Assembly: GCF_030676415.1 (NCBI RefSeq)
Contig: NZ_JAUUTW010000003.1
Location: 248,001-312,000 of the forward strand
DNA length: 64,000 nt
Source: Peribacillus frigoritolerans
GTDB lineage: Bacteria; Bacillota; Bacilli; Bacillales; DSM-1321
Direction: 5' to 3'
The notes below the pieces were generated by a model. The model did no database searches and was not told the DNA's origin. It was given only the letters and a program-made list of their open reading frames with translations. A program made the position numbers and the translations under genes. Of the stretch, positions 18,203-27,016 are shown one piece after another. Numbering within the stretch: the first letter of the stretch is position 1; every line of letters starts with the position of its first letter.

Positions 18203-19267
18203 GTGAAGCAAATATATAGTGATGTCATACAATTTCGGGGTACACATTATGAGTTTGGATACATGCAAGGGGAGGAATTAAAAGATTCACTAACGGTAAA
18301 AAATCGTGAAGATCAGTGGAAGATCAGGCAGCCGCGGTTTACGGTTGAAGAAGAAGAGGTCAAGACAGCAATTACACAATTCGCACCTGGAGTTTGGGAA
18401 GAATTACTTGGGTTGCAAGATGCGCTGAAATGGCCAATCGACCGCGTGCTGCAAGAGTTCGGTGGATACCGATTGGATTATGTTCGGTCGGGATGCTCCA
18501 TCATGACAGGCGATGATTATCTCATTCGCAATTATGATTACCACCCAAAGACCTATGAAGGACGCTATGTCTTATTCCAGCCAACCGATCAAGGGTATTC
18601 AAGCATCGGCCCGAGTCAGCGAGGGACTGGTCGAATGGATGGAATGAACGAAAAAGGGTTGGTGATAGGCTATAACTTCATGAATCGCAAGAACCCTGGT
18701 GATGGTTTCATTTGTTGCATGATTGGCAGACTGATTGTTGAATCTTGTGCGAACGTTCAGGAAGCGGTCGCGATGCTGAAGGAAATCCCGCATCGTCATT
18801 CTTTCACTTACGTCGTCTATGATAAAAGCGGAAGTACCTATATTGTGGAAACCTCCCCGAGAAATGTAGAGGTGCGCACGTCAAATGCCTGTACCAATCA
18901 CTTTGAAATCATGAAGAATGAAAACCGGAACCATCTTATCGATTCGAAACGCCGATTGGAGATTATACAAGATCATGAAGGGAGACTTTCATCTGCCTAC
19001 GATGCTTATAGGTTGTTTAATGATACCAACCAAGGAGTCTTTTCGGATTTATATAGCAGTTGGGCGGGAACGATTCATACATCCGCTTATTTACCTAAGG
19101 AGATGAAAGCTTGGATTGCATTGGGAGGGAACCAGGAGCCGACTTCAATAGATTTTGCGAAATGGCTCGAAGGGGAAGATGTTGAGATAGAACGAATCAA
19201 AGGTGTAATTGATACGGATATTCCCTTCGTGCACATGGATGAGGGAGCGAATTGGTTTCGGAATTGA
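18203..19267 (+). CDS. C45-type acyltransferase/autoproteolytic hydrolase (acyl-CoA:6-APA acyltransferase family)
   Basis: The 354-residue protein shows family features: an N-terminal H-x-E-x-G-Y-xx-G segment, then a Gly97-Cys98 junction (SGCSIMTGDDYLIRNYDY) where this NTN-hydrolase family self-cleaves to expose Cys as nucleophile. NYDYHP, GMNEKGLVIGYN and a C-terminal SSWAGTIHTSAY segment follow. Members cleave or form amide bonds on acyl groups; in bacteria most are uncharacterised. The GTG start has GAGGG at 18191 with 7-nt spacing. It stands alone, followed by a terminator. Proximity to the peptide cluster does not by itself link them, since the permease lies between. Confidence 0.8.
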   Translation: MKQIYSDVIQFRGTHYEFGYMQGEELKDSLTVKNREDQWKIRQPRFTVEEEEVKTAITQFAPGVWEELLGLQDALKWPIDRVLQEFGGYRLDYVRSGCSIMTGDDYLIRNYDYHPKTYEGRYVLFQPTDQGYSSIGPSQRGTGRMDGMNEKGLVIGYNFMNRKNPGDGFICCMIGRLIVESCANVQEAVAMLKEIPHRHSFTYVVYDKSGSTYIVETSPRNVEVRTSNACTNHFEIMKNENRNHLIDSKRRLEIIQDHEGRLSSAYDAYRLFNDTNQGVFSDLYSSWAGTIHTSAYLPKEMKAWIALGGNQEPTSIDFAKWLEGEDVEIERIKGVIDTDIPFVHMDEGANWFRN

Positions 19268-19306
19268 AGGTCTTTAAGTAAATTTGAACCTTAAGTTGTT
19301 AACAGT

Positions 19307-19335
19307 CCAATCCTTGGATTGGGTTTTGTTGTTCT
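19307..19335 (+). terminator. Terminator after the C45 gene
   Basis: CCAATCC (19307-19313) and GGATTGG (19316-19322) form a tight hairpin followed by GTTTTGTTGTT. Confidence 0.7.
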
Positions 19336-19470
19336 ATTTTTAGGCAAACCTGGTACTATTTATTAGTGGATGTCACAGGAATATAATATGATAGAGTAAC
19401 AGATTTTGGATTGGGGACAAGAAGCTGGATTTGTGTGCCGTACTTGTACAATGAATAAGGGGATGAGCGA

Positions 19471-19761
19471 ATGTTTTCTACAGCTATTGGATGGTTTCGG
19501 TTTATTACAATAATTGAGGGAATCTCATATGTTCTATTGCTTGCTATTGGTATGCCCATTAAGTACATATTGGATATTGGGGAAGCAACACTCATTTTAG
19601 GCAGCATCCATGGTTTCTTATTTGTCGTGTTTGGGCTTTTATTACTTTATGTGAGCATCATATCAAAATGGTCCTTTTTAAAGATGGCGATGATTTTCAT
19701 CGTTTCATTCATCCCATTTGGGAATTTTGTAATCGACCGCAGGCTATTGAAGCAAAGTTAA
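19471..19761 (+). CDS. DUF3817 small integral membrane protein (YdzA-like)
   Basis: The 96-residue protein has three membrane segments and a basic C-terminus (DRRLLKQS). The conserved opening (FRFITIIEGISYVLLL...PIKY) and central GSIHGFLFVVFGLLLLY with a membrane-embedded histidine match the DUF3817 family, which includes B. subtilis YdzA. Its function is unknown. The ATG follows AAGGGGATG at about 8 nt. It is a single gene, followed by a long perfect hairpin. Confidence 0.8.
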   Translation: MFSTAIGWFRFITIIEGISYVLLLAIGMPIKYILDIGEATLILGSIHGFLFVVFGLLLLYVSIISKWSFLKMAMIFIVSFIPFGNFVIDRRLLKQS

Positions 19762-19809
19762 ATGATAAAGAACCTGATATCGTATTTATTCAGTACTTTT
19801 ACTTTTGAA

Positions 19810-19867
19810 AAATCCATAAAAAAAAAACGTCTTCCTATTTAAATGGAAGGCGTTTTTTTATGGATTT
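19810..19867. terminator. Long bidirectional hairpin terminator
   Basis: AAATCCATAAAAAAAAAACG (19810-19829) and CGTTTTTTTATGGATTT (19851-19867) flank CTTCC/GGAAG. The paired region is nearly 25 bp, with A-tract and T-tract on the two sides, so it would terminate transcription from both directions. Confidence 0.8.
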
Positions 19868-19873
19868 AAGCTT

Positions 19874-19903
19874 GCTGTAAGGTTGGCACAAAGATGCTGT
19901 AAG
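19874..19903 (+). promoter_or_regulatory. Candidate OmpR-type response-regulator operator (direct repeats)
   Basis: GCTGTAAG occurs at 19874-19881 and again at 19896-19903, exactly 22 bp (two helical turns) apart. A looser third copy, GCATGTAAAG, starts at 19909. Direct repeats in helical phase are the usual binding pattern of OmpR/PhoB-family regulators. They sit upstream of the broken ABC-transporter gene and near a broken response-regulator gene, which fits a former regulator-target pair. Confidence 0.4.
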
Positions 19904-19952
19904 AATGAGCATGTAAAGTATAAGTATCAACAATACTGAAGAGGTGAAACAA

Positions 19953-20060
19953 ATGGAACCATTATTAAAAGTGGAAAATATAAAAAAAACATATGGTAAA
20001 TCAAGCGCTGCCTACACAGCGTTAGAAAATATATCTTTTGACATTCATGAAGGGGAGTTT
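19953..20060 (+). pseudogene. Truncated ABC transporter ATP-binding protein (BceA/MacB-like), N-terminus only
   Basis: The ATG at 19953 has GAGGTG upstream and encodes about 35 residues typical of the start of lantibiotic/bacitracin-type or MacB-like ATPases (VENIKKTYG, TALENISFDIHEGEFVG). The sequence stops matching just before the Walker A region and runs into the antisense of a response-regulator gene; the chimeric frame ends at 20114. Walker A, signature and Walker B motifs are all missing, so it cannot be functional. In intact loci such genes sit beside a permease and a two-component system for antibiotic-peptide resistance. Confidence 0.8.
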
Positions 20061-20431
20061 GTAGGGCACGCCTCAGCTGCGCCTTTACCCGATATGCGAC
20101 TTCTTTTGGACTGAATGGTTTGGTAATATAATCATCCCCGCCAATCGCCAACCCTAAAAGCTTATCAATTTCCTCGTCCTTTGCTGACAAAAATAAAATG
20201 GGCACATTCGACACTTCACGAATTTGCTTGCATAAATCATAGCCTTCACCATCTGGCAGCATAATATCTAGCAAGACTAGTGATGGGTCGAACTTCTGAA
20301 ACTTTGCCCACCCATCCAAACGTTCCCGCCTTAACAATATTCGGGATACCTTCTTTATGTAAAACTGTCTCCATGAGACGTGCCAAATCTTCTTCATCGT
20401 CAATAATTAAAATCCTCTGATCATTAGACAT
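20061..20431 (-). pseudogene. Broken OmpR-family response regulator (receiver domain only, frameshifted)
   Basis: From the ATG at 20431 (GGGAGG at 20439-20444) one frame encodes a receiver start, RILIIDDEEDLARLMETVL, up to NIVKAGT. The rest continues in another frame: PSLVLLDIMLPDGEGYDLC with the phosphorylation Asp, VPILFLSAKD, and DDYITKPFSPKE with the conserved Lys. A frameshift near 20310-20330 therefore splits the receiver domain. After KAQLRRA the sequence fuses to the antisense of the ABC gene and the DNA-binding domain is gone. No sensor kinase is present nearby. Confidence 0.85.
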
Positions 20432-20446
20432 TCTTCTACCTCCCAA

Positions 20447-20808
20447 ACATCAATCATACCCTACAGTATAGAGTACCCCTTAATAAAAAATAAGGGGAGG
20501 GAAAGATTTTTAACGAACTCATTCCATTATTTTCACGAAACAGAGTGGAAAAAACTAAGTACCATGACATGAAAAATTACTGTAGAGATCAGGAGTCTGA
20601 TGCCTGGTTCTTATTTTGTTAAGGGAGTTTCCGAAAGAAGATCATGCTTCATACTGATTTGGTAAAGGTTGTATGATAAACTGTTTAAAGTATTGTTAGG
20701 AAGATTATGCTAAGTAATATGATTAAGGAATTCGTTGCTGTTCTTTTGACCCCAATCTTTCTATAAAAGTATGTAGCGAATGTGGAAGAATAAAAGGAGA
20801 AAAAAATA
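20447..20808. other. Intergenic region, no gene seen
   Basis: This is about 360 bp of AT-rich sequence between the broken response regulator and the MFS gene. I see no convincing open frame, hairpin terminator or clear promoter pair, only the AAAGGAG ribosome site of the next gene at its end. Confidence 0.5.
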
Positions 20809-21984
20809 ATGGAAACAAAAAAGGTCTTACCCGTTCTTTTTTTAGTGATGTTTTTAGTCATGGTCGGATTTGGGATCATCATTCCCGTCATTCCGTTCCT
20901 TGCCGAAAAGGTTGGTGGCAGTCCTACTGAGCTTGGACTTTTAATGGCTGTTTATTCATTAATGCAATTATTTTTTGCCCCGATGTGGGGACGTATATCT
21001 GACCGGATAGGACGTAAGCCTGTCATGATAATCGGGATTGCTGGACTGTCCCTTTCGTTTTTCATCACGGCTTCGGCAGATTCCTTATGGGTATTATTTG
21101 TAGCCAGGATCATTGGCGGAATTTTGTCATCGGCAAACATGCCAACCGCAATGGCGTATGTGGCTGATATCACGACGCCGGAAGATCGGGGAAAAGGGAT
21201 GGGAATCATCGGGGCCGCTACAGGGCTTGGATTCATCTTTGGACCTGCGATTGGCGGGGTATTCTCCAAATCAAGTTTGAATTTACCGTTTTACATTGCT
21301 GGAATTTCCTCTTTGATTACTTTATTCTTAGTGATTGCGATACTAAAGGAATCACATACAGTTGAAAAAAGGGCCCAACAGTCAAAAAATAAAGAGTCCA
21401 TGTGGAAAGCCTTTAAGGGGCCTCTTAAAACCATGTTCTTCCTGCAATTGATCGTCACTCTTTCAATGGCAGGACTCGAAACGACTTTTGCCTATTTTGC
21501 AGCCAAAAAGGCCGATATAAGTCTTGTCCAACTAGGTTATATCTTTATGATCATGGGGGTTGGCAGTGCGATCGTTCAAGGTGGATTAGTGGGTAGGATG
21601 ACAAAGAAATATGGGGAAGGCGCGGTCATCCGAATGGGAATCATCGTATCGGCAGTTGGTTTCATTCTCATCCTGTTTTCTTCCGGTTTTTGGACATCGG
21701 CGGTCTTCCTGACGATTTTCGGAGTGGGTAATGGGTTCATCCGGCCGGCAATTTCGGCGCTGCTGACCAAAAGTTCCATGACGGGCCATGGCAGTGTCAC
21801 TGGACTACTATCTTCCTTCGACTCGTTCGGCAGGATTGCAGGTCCTCCGATAGGAGGTTGGTTATTTTCGATTTCAATTGATTTACCATTTATATCGGGC
21901 GCGATCCTTTCCGTTTTTGCTTTGATTCTTTATCAGTTATACCATGTACGGACACAGACTAGACAGGTCCAAGCATCTCATTAA
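20809..21984 (+). CDS. MFS multidrug-type efflux transporter
   Basis: The 391-residue protein has 12 predicted membrane segments. N-terminal GFGIIIPVIPF, motif A GRISDRIGRKP in the loop after helix 2, the helix-5 motif GLGFIFGPAIGG and motif B-like R-I-I-G-G place it in the DHA1 drug:H+ antiporter group (NorA/Bmr/TetA-like). It probably exports lipophilic compounds using the proton gradient; the substrate is unknown. The start is set by AAAGGAG about 8 nt before the ATG. It is monocistronic and followed by two hairpins. Confidence 0.88.
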   Translation: METKKVLPVLFLVMFLVMVGFGIIIPVIPFLAEKVGGSPTELGLLMAVYSLMQLFFAPMWGRISDRIGRKPVMIIGIAGLSLSFFITASADSLWVLFVARIIGGILSSANMPTAMAYVADITTPEDRGKGMGIIGAATGLGFIFGPAIGGVFSKSSLNLPFYIAGISSLITLFLVIAILKESHTVEKRAQQSKNKESMWKAFKGPLKTMFFLQLIVTLSMAGLETTFAYFAAKKADISLVQLGYIFMIMGVGSAIVQGGLVGRMTKKYGEGAVIRMGIIVSAVGFILILFSSGFWTSAVFLTIFGVGNGFIRPAISALLTKSSMTGHGSVTGLLSSFDSFGRIAGPPIGGWLFSISIDLPFISGAILSVFALILYQLYHVRTQTRQVQASH

Positions 21985-22001
21985 TTTAATGATTGGCAAA
22001 A

Positions 22002-22060
22002 ACCCCCCATTTCTAAAAAAATGGGGGGCCGCGAGCGGTGCTTGAATAGCACCGTTTTTT
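22002..22060 (+). terminator. Double hairpin terminator after the MFS gene
   Basis: CCCCCCAT (22002 onward) pairs with ATGGGGGG (22021-22028). A second hairpin CGGTGCT (22036-22042)/AGCACCG (22048-22054) leads into six T residues. The T-tract overlaps the stop codon of the convergent tcyC gene. Confidence 0.85.
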
Positions 22061-22796
22061 ATTGAATCATATTGAGGAATTTACGTGTACGCGCTTCTTT
22101 AGGGTTTGTGAAAATCTGCTCGGGTTTTCCCCGCTCCATTATTTTTCCTTCATCCATGAAAATGACTTCGTCGGCGACTTCACGGGCGAAACGCATTTCA
22201 TGGGTTACCACGATCATTGTCATGCCTTCTTCTTTCGCCAGGTCTTTCATGACCTGTAATACGTCTCCGACTAATTCAGGATCTAAAGCGGAAGTAGGTT
22301 CATCGAATAGCATGACCTTCGGCTCCATGGCCAGTGCCCTTGCAATTCCGACTCGTTGCTGCTGTCCGCCGGACAATTGAAACGGATAAAAGTCGATTTT
22401 TTCACCTAAGCCCACTTTCGTAAGCAGGGAAGCAGCCGTTTCTTTCGCTTGATGTTTGGCTATGTTTTTTACAATGATGGGTCCTTCCATTACATTTTCC
22501 AATGCTGTTTTGTGGGGGAAGAGGTTATAGCTTTGGAAAACCATCCCTGTCAAACTGCGAAAAGATGTAATCGAATTTTTTCTAACGGTTTTTTTGAAGT
22601 CCATTATGGTTTCATCGATTTCAATAGTCCCGTCCGTGGGTACCTCAAGGAGATTCAAACAACGAAGAAAGGTTGTTTTACCTGAACCCGAAGGACCGAT
22701 CAATACAATGACTTTACCTTGCTCCACTTCCAAATCGATGCCCTTCAATACTTCAAGGTCACCAAACGATTTATGAAGATTCTTAATGTTGATCAT
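22059..22796 (-). CDS. tcyC: L-cystine ABC importer, ATP-binding protein
   Basis: The ATPase shows Walker A GPSGSGKT, the Q-loop in [19 protein letters not shown], signature LSGGQQQR, Walker B with [12 protein letters not shown], and the switch His in VVTHEM. Sequence order and residues match B. subtilis TcyC (recalled), and the three-gene order ATPase-permease-binding protein fits tcyABC read from the minus strand. The longer frame starting at 22901 is rejected: the ATG at 22796 has AAAGGAG upstream and begins with the family-typical [12 protein letters not shown]. It powers uptake of cystine, the main sulfur source in oxidising habitats. Confidence 0.88.
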   Translation of the reverse strand: MINIKNLHKSFGDLEVLKGIDLEVEQGKVIVLIGPSGSGKTTFLRCLNLLEVPTDGTIEIDETIMDFKKTVRKNSITSFRSLTGMVFQSYNLFPHKTALENVMEGPIIVKNIAKHQAKETAASLLTKVGLGEKIDFYPFQLSGGQQQRVGIARALAMEPKVMLFDEPTSALDPELVGDVLQVMKDLAKEEGMTMIVVTHEMRFAREVADEVIFMDEGKIMERGKPEQIFTNPKEARTRKFLNMIQ

Positions 22797-22825
22797 TTTA
22801 AAATCTCCTTTAACTACTGCGGTTC

Positions 22826-23530
22826 TTATTTTGCTACATAACGATTTAGTCTGTCCTCTAAACTTCCTTGAATGAAAGATAGAATGGTACACAAAATCCA
22901 ATATAAAGCAGCTGCTTCCATGTAAAGTAGTAGAAATTCATAGTTTTTTGCAGCGATTTCTTGAGCTTTACGGAATAATTCCGTTACAAGAATGAGTGAT
23001 GCAAGCGATGTATCTTTTAAAAGGCTAATGAACGTATTGGATAATGGGGGAATCGATACACGGGCTGCTTGCGGCAAAATGATTCGCTTTAAAGCTTGGG
23101 TATATGTCATCCCGATTGAATAGCCTGCTTCCCATTGCCCTTTTGGTATGGATAAAATGGCTGCTCTTATAATTTCCGAAGCGTATGCTCCCACATTTAA
23201 AGAGAATCCTATAATAGCCGATATGAAAGGATTGATGGTTACACCTAAATTTGGAAGTCCATAGAAAATGATAAATAATTGCACAAGTAAAGGTGTCCCG
23301 CGGATGATTGACACATATACACGCGCAATTATTTGAAGAATTCTAATGGAAGATAATCTAGCCAATGCTGTGAGTACAGCAAGAATAAGGCCGAGAACGA
23401 ATGTAATCAATGTTAGTGGAATCGTATATTGAATAGCTCCCTCTATCATAGGATAGAGGGAGGTTTGAGCGATGGAAACAAGCTGGTTCATACGCTCGGG
23501 GTCGGCGAAGATATTACTTAGGAGAAACAT
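22826..23530 (-). CDS. tcyB: L-cystine ABC importer, permease
   Basis: This is a polar amino-acid permease of the HisM/GlnP type with about five membrane segments. It has the EAA-like loop [31 protein letters not shown], which contacts the ATPase, and the common family motif [17 protein letters not shown]. The frame could start at TTG 23539, ATG 23530 or ATG 23491. The ATG at 23530 lies within the end of tcyA, behind GGTGAAG, and would couple the two by overlap. It works as a dimer in the membrane with TcyC and receives cystine from TcyA. Confidence 0.85.
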   Translation of the reverse strand: MFLLSNIFADPERMNQLVSIAQTSLYPMIEGAIQYTIPLTLITFVLGLILAVLTALARLSSIRILQIIARVYVSIIRGTPLLVQLFIIFYGLPNLGVTINPFISAIIGFSLNVGAYASEIIRAAILSIPKGQWEAGYSIGMTYTQALKRIILPQAARVSIPPLSNTFISLLKDTSLASLILVTELFRKAQEIAAKNYEFLLLYMEAAALYWILCTILSFIQGSLEDRLNRYVAK

Positions 23531-24338
23531 CTTCACCAAACCATTTATCCGAGATTTTCGCGTACGTGCCGTCGTCTTTCATTGCTTTAAGTGCTTTGTT
23601 TACTTCTTCCACTAATTTGCCGCTGTCTTTTCTGAACATTAAACCACTTGCGACTCCGCTTTCTTCCTCATCAGCCACTTTGATAGGTGCATCCGGGTGT
23701 TGCTTTTTATAATCAAGGTACGATAATTTGTCATTGATCGTGGCATCTACACGTTTGGAACCAATAAGCTGTACGGATTGAGAAAATCCTTCAATACCTG
23801 TAACTTCAGCACCATGTGATTTGGCTAGATCATTGTAGTTACTCGTTAAAGATTGTGCAGAGGTCTTGCCTTTCAAATCATCGAAGGATTTAATATCCGA
23901 ATTATCTTTGTGTACAAGCAATACGGCTCCTGATTGAATATATGGGTCAGAGAAATCATATTTCTTTTGACGGTCTTCATCGATGCCCACTTGGTTTGCG
24001 ATCATATCAAAACGTTTAGCATCCAATCCTGCAAACATGCCGTCCCATTGTGTTTCCTTGAATTCAGCTTTCACTCCAAGGCGTTTTGCCACTTCTTTAG
24101 CAATTTCAACATCAAACCCCGTTAGTTTATCTGAATCATCGTGGAATGTGAAAGGAGGGTATGTACCTTCTGTTCCAACAGTTAATACGCCATCTTTTTT
24201 GACTTTATCATATAGACTTTCTTGTGAAGAAGATTTATTGTCGTTATCGTTTGCCTCATTTTTAGTATTGGTACCACAAGCGGTAAGTACAACCGTGAAA
24301 GCTAACAATAGCGATAAAAGTGCAACCATTTTTTTCAT
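23514..24338 (-). CDS. tcyA: L-cystine-binding lipoprotein of ABC importer
   Basis: The 274-residue family-3 solute-binding protein has a lipoprotein signal ending LTACG, with Cys21 as lipidation site. The mature part shows [39 protein letters not shown], the [12 protein letters not shown] segment and a C-terminal [12 protein letters not shown], all closely matching the TcyA subfamily as I recall it. A strong AGGAGG precedes the ATG. It is the first gene of the minus-strand tcyABC operon. Lipid-anchored outside the membrane, it captures cystine. Confidence 0.9.
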   Translation of the reverse strand: MKKMVALLSLLLAFTVVLTACGTNTKNEANDNDNKSSSQESLYDKVKKDGVLTVGTEGTYPPFTFHDDSDKLTGFDVEIAKEVAKRLGVKAEFKETQWDGMFAGLDAKRFDMIANQVGIDEDRQKKYDFSDPYIQSGAVLLVHKDNSDIKSFDDLKGKTSAQSLTSNYNDLAKSHGAEVTGIEGFSQSVQLIGSKRVDATINDKLSYLDYKKQHPDAPIKVADEEESGVASGLMFRKDSGKLVEEVNKALKAMKDDGTYAKISDKWFGEDVSPK

Positions 24339-24384
24339 TTGGGTAAACCTCCTAGTAATCTGATAGGGATTGATACACTGTGAT

Positions 24385-24411
24385 ACTATACAAGAAAAGG
24401 AAAAAAGTCAA
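24385..24411 (-). promoter_or_regulatory. Possible tcyABC promoter
   Basis: On the minus strand TTGACT (24406-24411) and TATAGT (24385-24390) are separated by 15 bp, shorter than ideal, about 50 bp before the tcyA start. No S-box or other riboswitch fold was recognised in the leader. Confidence 0.4.
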
Positions 24412-24563
24412 TGAAAATAACTTATATGATTAGTGTTAATGAAACTTGGTGAATTATACGGATTTTCACGCATTGAAGTGAAATAAAACTAAAAGAAAGG
24501 TGCATCGTTATCCGAGGAAGGAACTTAAAGAAAGGGAAGTAATCATTAAGAATCTAAGGGGAC

Positions 24564-24612
24564 AAAAAGCCCCTCATCCACGTCGATAATTAGCTAAGTG
24601 GAGGAAGGGCTT
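24564..24612 (-). terminator. Terminator of the PHP phosphoesterase gene
   Basis: AAGCCCCTCATCCAC pairs with GTGGAGGAAGGGCTT with two mismatches around a 16-nt loop. On the minus strand it runs into TTTTTGTC. Confidence 0.75.
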
Positions 24613-24652
24613 GTTAAGGCCGTCCAAGAACTATTGCAGGATTCTTTTTAAC

Positions 24653-26242
24653 TTAGTGTTTATCATGATTTCCATCCTCTACGCTGACGAAAATTGGGTT
24701 CGAATAGAACCAAAGGTCTTTATAGTTACGTTTGTTTATTTCTGAAAAACGCGTTTCGTTATCCTCGATTTCAGTCTTTGCATCGATCAGCGGTTCACCG
24801 TCCAGCGTTTCTCCAGAGACATTTTCCCCTAGATTCGTGCCTCGCAAACGGAAATATTGATCCTTATTTGCTTTGACTTTGTAAGTGATGGTATGAAAAC
24901 CATCGCGATCTGTTTTCCAGTCTTTACTTGTAAAGCGTTTAACCACTTTTGTCGTATCATTGGTGGCTTTATTATAAGCAGGTGTTCCAGGCACTGCTTT
25001 CCCGGTTACTTCCCCGGAAATTAGATCTACGTGATCCACCTTGACGGGGTCTCCGTTATTGTTCTTTTTGGGGCTCTTAAATCGGATGGTGATCTTGACC
25101 ATCTGTCCTTCCTTCACTTTCACTTCGCTCCCCATTTCTGCCTTGTTGTTTCCGTTTTTAGCTTGGAAATCAAGGGCATCGATCAAGTCACCAAAAACGG
25201 AAAAGGATTTTCCTGATCGCATGCCATCAAGGACAGATTGCATCGATGAACCATTTACCCATGTATAATTCTTGGAATATTCCCCTGGCCAGTAACCGCT
25301 GGAGTATAGGCGGTTTTCACTGATTTCAAAATGGGAGTCCGAATTGGAAAAATTCCAGAACTTACGACCTTCCCCAAGAAGCGCATCCCATGCACCGCCT
25401 ACCTTAGCAAGCATGTAATCGGAACCGCCATAGGTCCGGTTTTCCGGTGTTGTCAGATTTAAACCGCCTCTATCTGGTTCCATCTGGTTACCTGGCATGC
25501 CTTCAAATCCGAACATGACATCCGGGGCGATATTGTTGAAGTCGCGAAAATCAGATATGTTGTACACCCTTTTTCTTGATGGGTGGTTCAATATGGCATA
25601 ACTTGTATTCTTATAATTTTTCTCAAGCCATGCCAATGCTGTTCGAGCATCCTCGGATGTCTTATTTGCTCTTTGATCCTGTGCTTTCCAGACGGCTACA
25701 TCCGCAGGATCAAACATCTTTTCATCCTGGTTGGTGAACAGATATTCAAACTGATTGCCAGCTTTCAGACTTTTAGGTGAGCCCGGCTGATCTCCTAAAA
25801 TACCTATGCCGACATGCTCGTATGTAGGCATGTCCCATTCGAAGCCTGAAAAGATGATTTTATTTTTAAATTTGCCCTCTTTTTGCAGTTGTTCCATTTT
25901 CGGGGCTTGATATTGAATGATTCCCTGAGACAGCGGTATCGGCCCGCCTGGAATCAAATGTCCCTCATCATCCCTTGAAGACATCCTCAAGTGGTCAGAA
26001 ATTCCCATCCAATCCATGCCATACTTATCAAATGCGTTATTTAGCAAGCTTTCAAGGCTCTGTGATCCCTCGGCATCATCGGACTGAGTGGTATGGGCAT
26101 GATATTCCCCCTTCATCCATCTGCCTCCCGGATTTGTCTGATGGTCTTCTGCATCTTTTGCAGCAACCGCGCCCGGAAGACCCTGAAAAAGGATGGCCAT
26201 GCATAGAACCGATACTGTGAAAGCCCTGAACTTATTAATCAT
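24653..26242 (-). CDS. Secreted PHP-domain metal-dependent phosphoesterase
   Basis: The protein has a signal peptide (lysine-poor hydrophobic core, cut near AVAAKDAE) and then a PHP-like fold. Metal-ligand motifs are YHAHTTQSDD near residue 60, GISDHL near 95, a central NHPSRK and a late SNSDSHF. PHP proteins are usually cytoplasmic histidinol-phosphate or polymerase-type phosphoesterases; this exported subgroup has an unknown extracellular substrate. The C-terminal part (VKITIRFKSP onward) looks like a beta-sandwich. The start was moved from 26281 to ATG 26242, which has GGAGGTG upstream and a proper signal peptide. Single gene with its own terminator. Confidence 0.82.
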   Translation of the reverse strand: MINKFRAFTVSVLCMAILFQGLPGAVAAKDAEDHQTNPGGRWMKGEYHAHTTQSDDAEGSQSLESLLNNAFDKYGMDWMGISDHLRMSSRDDEGHLIPGGPIPLSQGIIQYQAPKMEQLQKEGKFKNKIIFSGFEWDMPTYEHVGIGILGDQPGSPKSLKAGNQFEYLFTNQDEKMFDPADVAVWKAQDQRANKTSEDARTALAWLEKNYKNTSYAILNHPSRKRVYNISDFRDFNNIAPDVMFGFEGMPGNQMEPDRGGLNLTTPENRTYGGSDYMLAKVGGAWDALLGEGRKFWNFSNSDSHFEISENRLYSSGYWPGEYSKNYTWVNGSSMQSVLDGMRSGKSFSVFGDLIDALDFQAKNGNNKAEMGSEVKVKEGQMVKITIRFKSPKKNNNGDPVKVDHVDLISGEVTGKAVPGTPAYNKATNDTTKVVKRFTSKDWKTDRDGFHTITYKVKANKDQYFRLRGTNLGENVSGETLDGEPLIDAKTEIEDNETRFSEINKRNYKDLWFYSNPIFVSVEDGNHDKH

Positions 26243-26429
26243 TTTACCGACACCTCCATATATTGAAATAATGTTGAACAAGCTAATTTTATTGTAAAAA
26301 TATTAAGAATCCGTTTGGGGTGAGTATGGTTTATGTAAATGAAATGATCGGTTCGCTTCCATTATGTATTTTGGGGCGGTGACAGCGGTTTGGAAGTTGA
26401 AAGGGAAAGAAGGGGGAGGGGCTTGAAAC

Positions 26430-26468
26430 AAAAAAGGTTGCAGAGAAAACTTCCTTTCTCTACAACCT
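26430..26468 (-). terminator. Terminator downstream of a decayed gene
   Basis: AGGTTG-C-AGAGAAA (26435-26448) pairs with TTTCTCT-A-CAACCT (26455-26468). On the minus strand the stem is followed by TTTTTTG. The only thing it could serve is the DUF4309-like remnant to its right. Confidence 0.7.
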
Positions 26469-26492
26469 GCAACAACTATTTTGCCGTAAATA

Positions 26493-26757
26493 TCATTTAG
26501 CTTCGAGTAGATTGATATGATCTACAGTTTGATCTTCACCAAAAATGAACCCAAGTTCATAATTTCTTGTCCTTGTAAATGTAGTTGATTTCATTCGTAT
26601 TGGAAATATGGCTTATTTCGTCAGCATTGCCGAGTTGTTTTCCTAAAACTTTAGGTGTGATGCTACTTTTCCACAATTTTCTTACATGAAACATTTCCTT
26701 GATGCTCAATTGGATTGTTTTATTATGGTGGAGCATCAGGGAATATGGTTGGGTTGT
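26493..26757 (-). pseudogene. Remnant of a DUF4309/YjgB-like secreted protein gene
   Basis: Reading the minus strand gives HHNKTIQLSIKEMFHVR, then SSITPKVLGKQLGNADEISH and INYIYKDKK. After a frameshift near 26555-26570 it continues NYELGFIFGEDQTVDHINLLEAK and stops. The order (KHK...IFDVRS...ALG.P...YIY...LKF...VNHI) matches the C-terminal half of DUF4309 proteins such as YjgB as I recall them. No start, signal peptide or N-terminal half can be found before in-frame stops near 26760. The family match is by eye and moderate; that it is a decayed gene is better supported by the terminator behind it. Confidence 0.5.
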
Positions 26758-26971
26758 CTACTAAAGAGAAACTATTTGAAAACCGCTCCCCGGAGCTCCA
26801 GGTTTATGGATCAGGGACAATTCACAGCCTTTCATCATGTGAAAATGGCTGGACTGCGTGACTTACACATTTAGAGAATATATAACCAAGATTATAGATT
26901 TGATTAGGGCGGAGCTGTTTTTGAACTCAGGTTATAGTCAATGAGGGATGTTTCATGCAGTCGGAAAAATG
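26758..26971. other. Intergenic region, no gene seen
   Basis: About 210 bp separate the DUF4309-like remnant from the terminator of the DinB gene. It may contain unrecognisable N-terminal parts of the remnant; I see no ribosome site or hairpin. Confidence 0.4.
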
Positions 26972-27004
26972 AAAAGGGTGCTTCACCACGATGAAGCACC
27001 TTTG
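26972..27004 (-). terminator. Terminator of the DinB-like gene
   Basis: GGTGCTTCA and TGAAGCACC pair with a 6-nt loop; on the minus strand the stem is followed by CTTTTC. Confidence 0.75.
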
Positions 27005-27016
27005 AAAATGATGCAG

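Noticed and set aside
19927-20446. Two overlapping minus-strand frames that look like separate genes
   Set aside because: They are the two halves of a single frameshifted receiver domain, the longer one continuing into antisense of a broken ABC gene.
22797-22901. N-terminal extension of tcyC
   Set aside because: It reads back into the tcyB end, has no ribosome site, and the internal ATG at 22796 has AAAGGAG and the family-typical start.
24339-24652. S-box or other sulfur riboswitch before tcyA
   Set aside because: The leader is short and shows no conserved riboswitch core or terminator/antiterminator pair in the tcyA direction.
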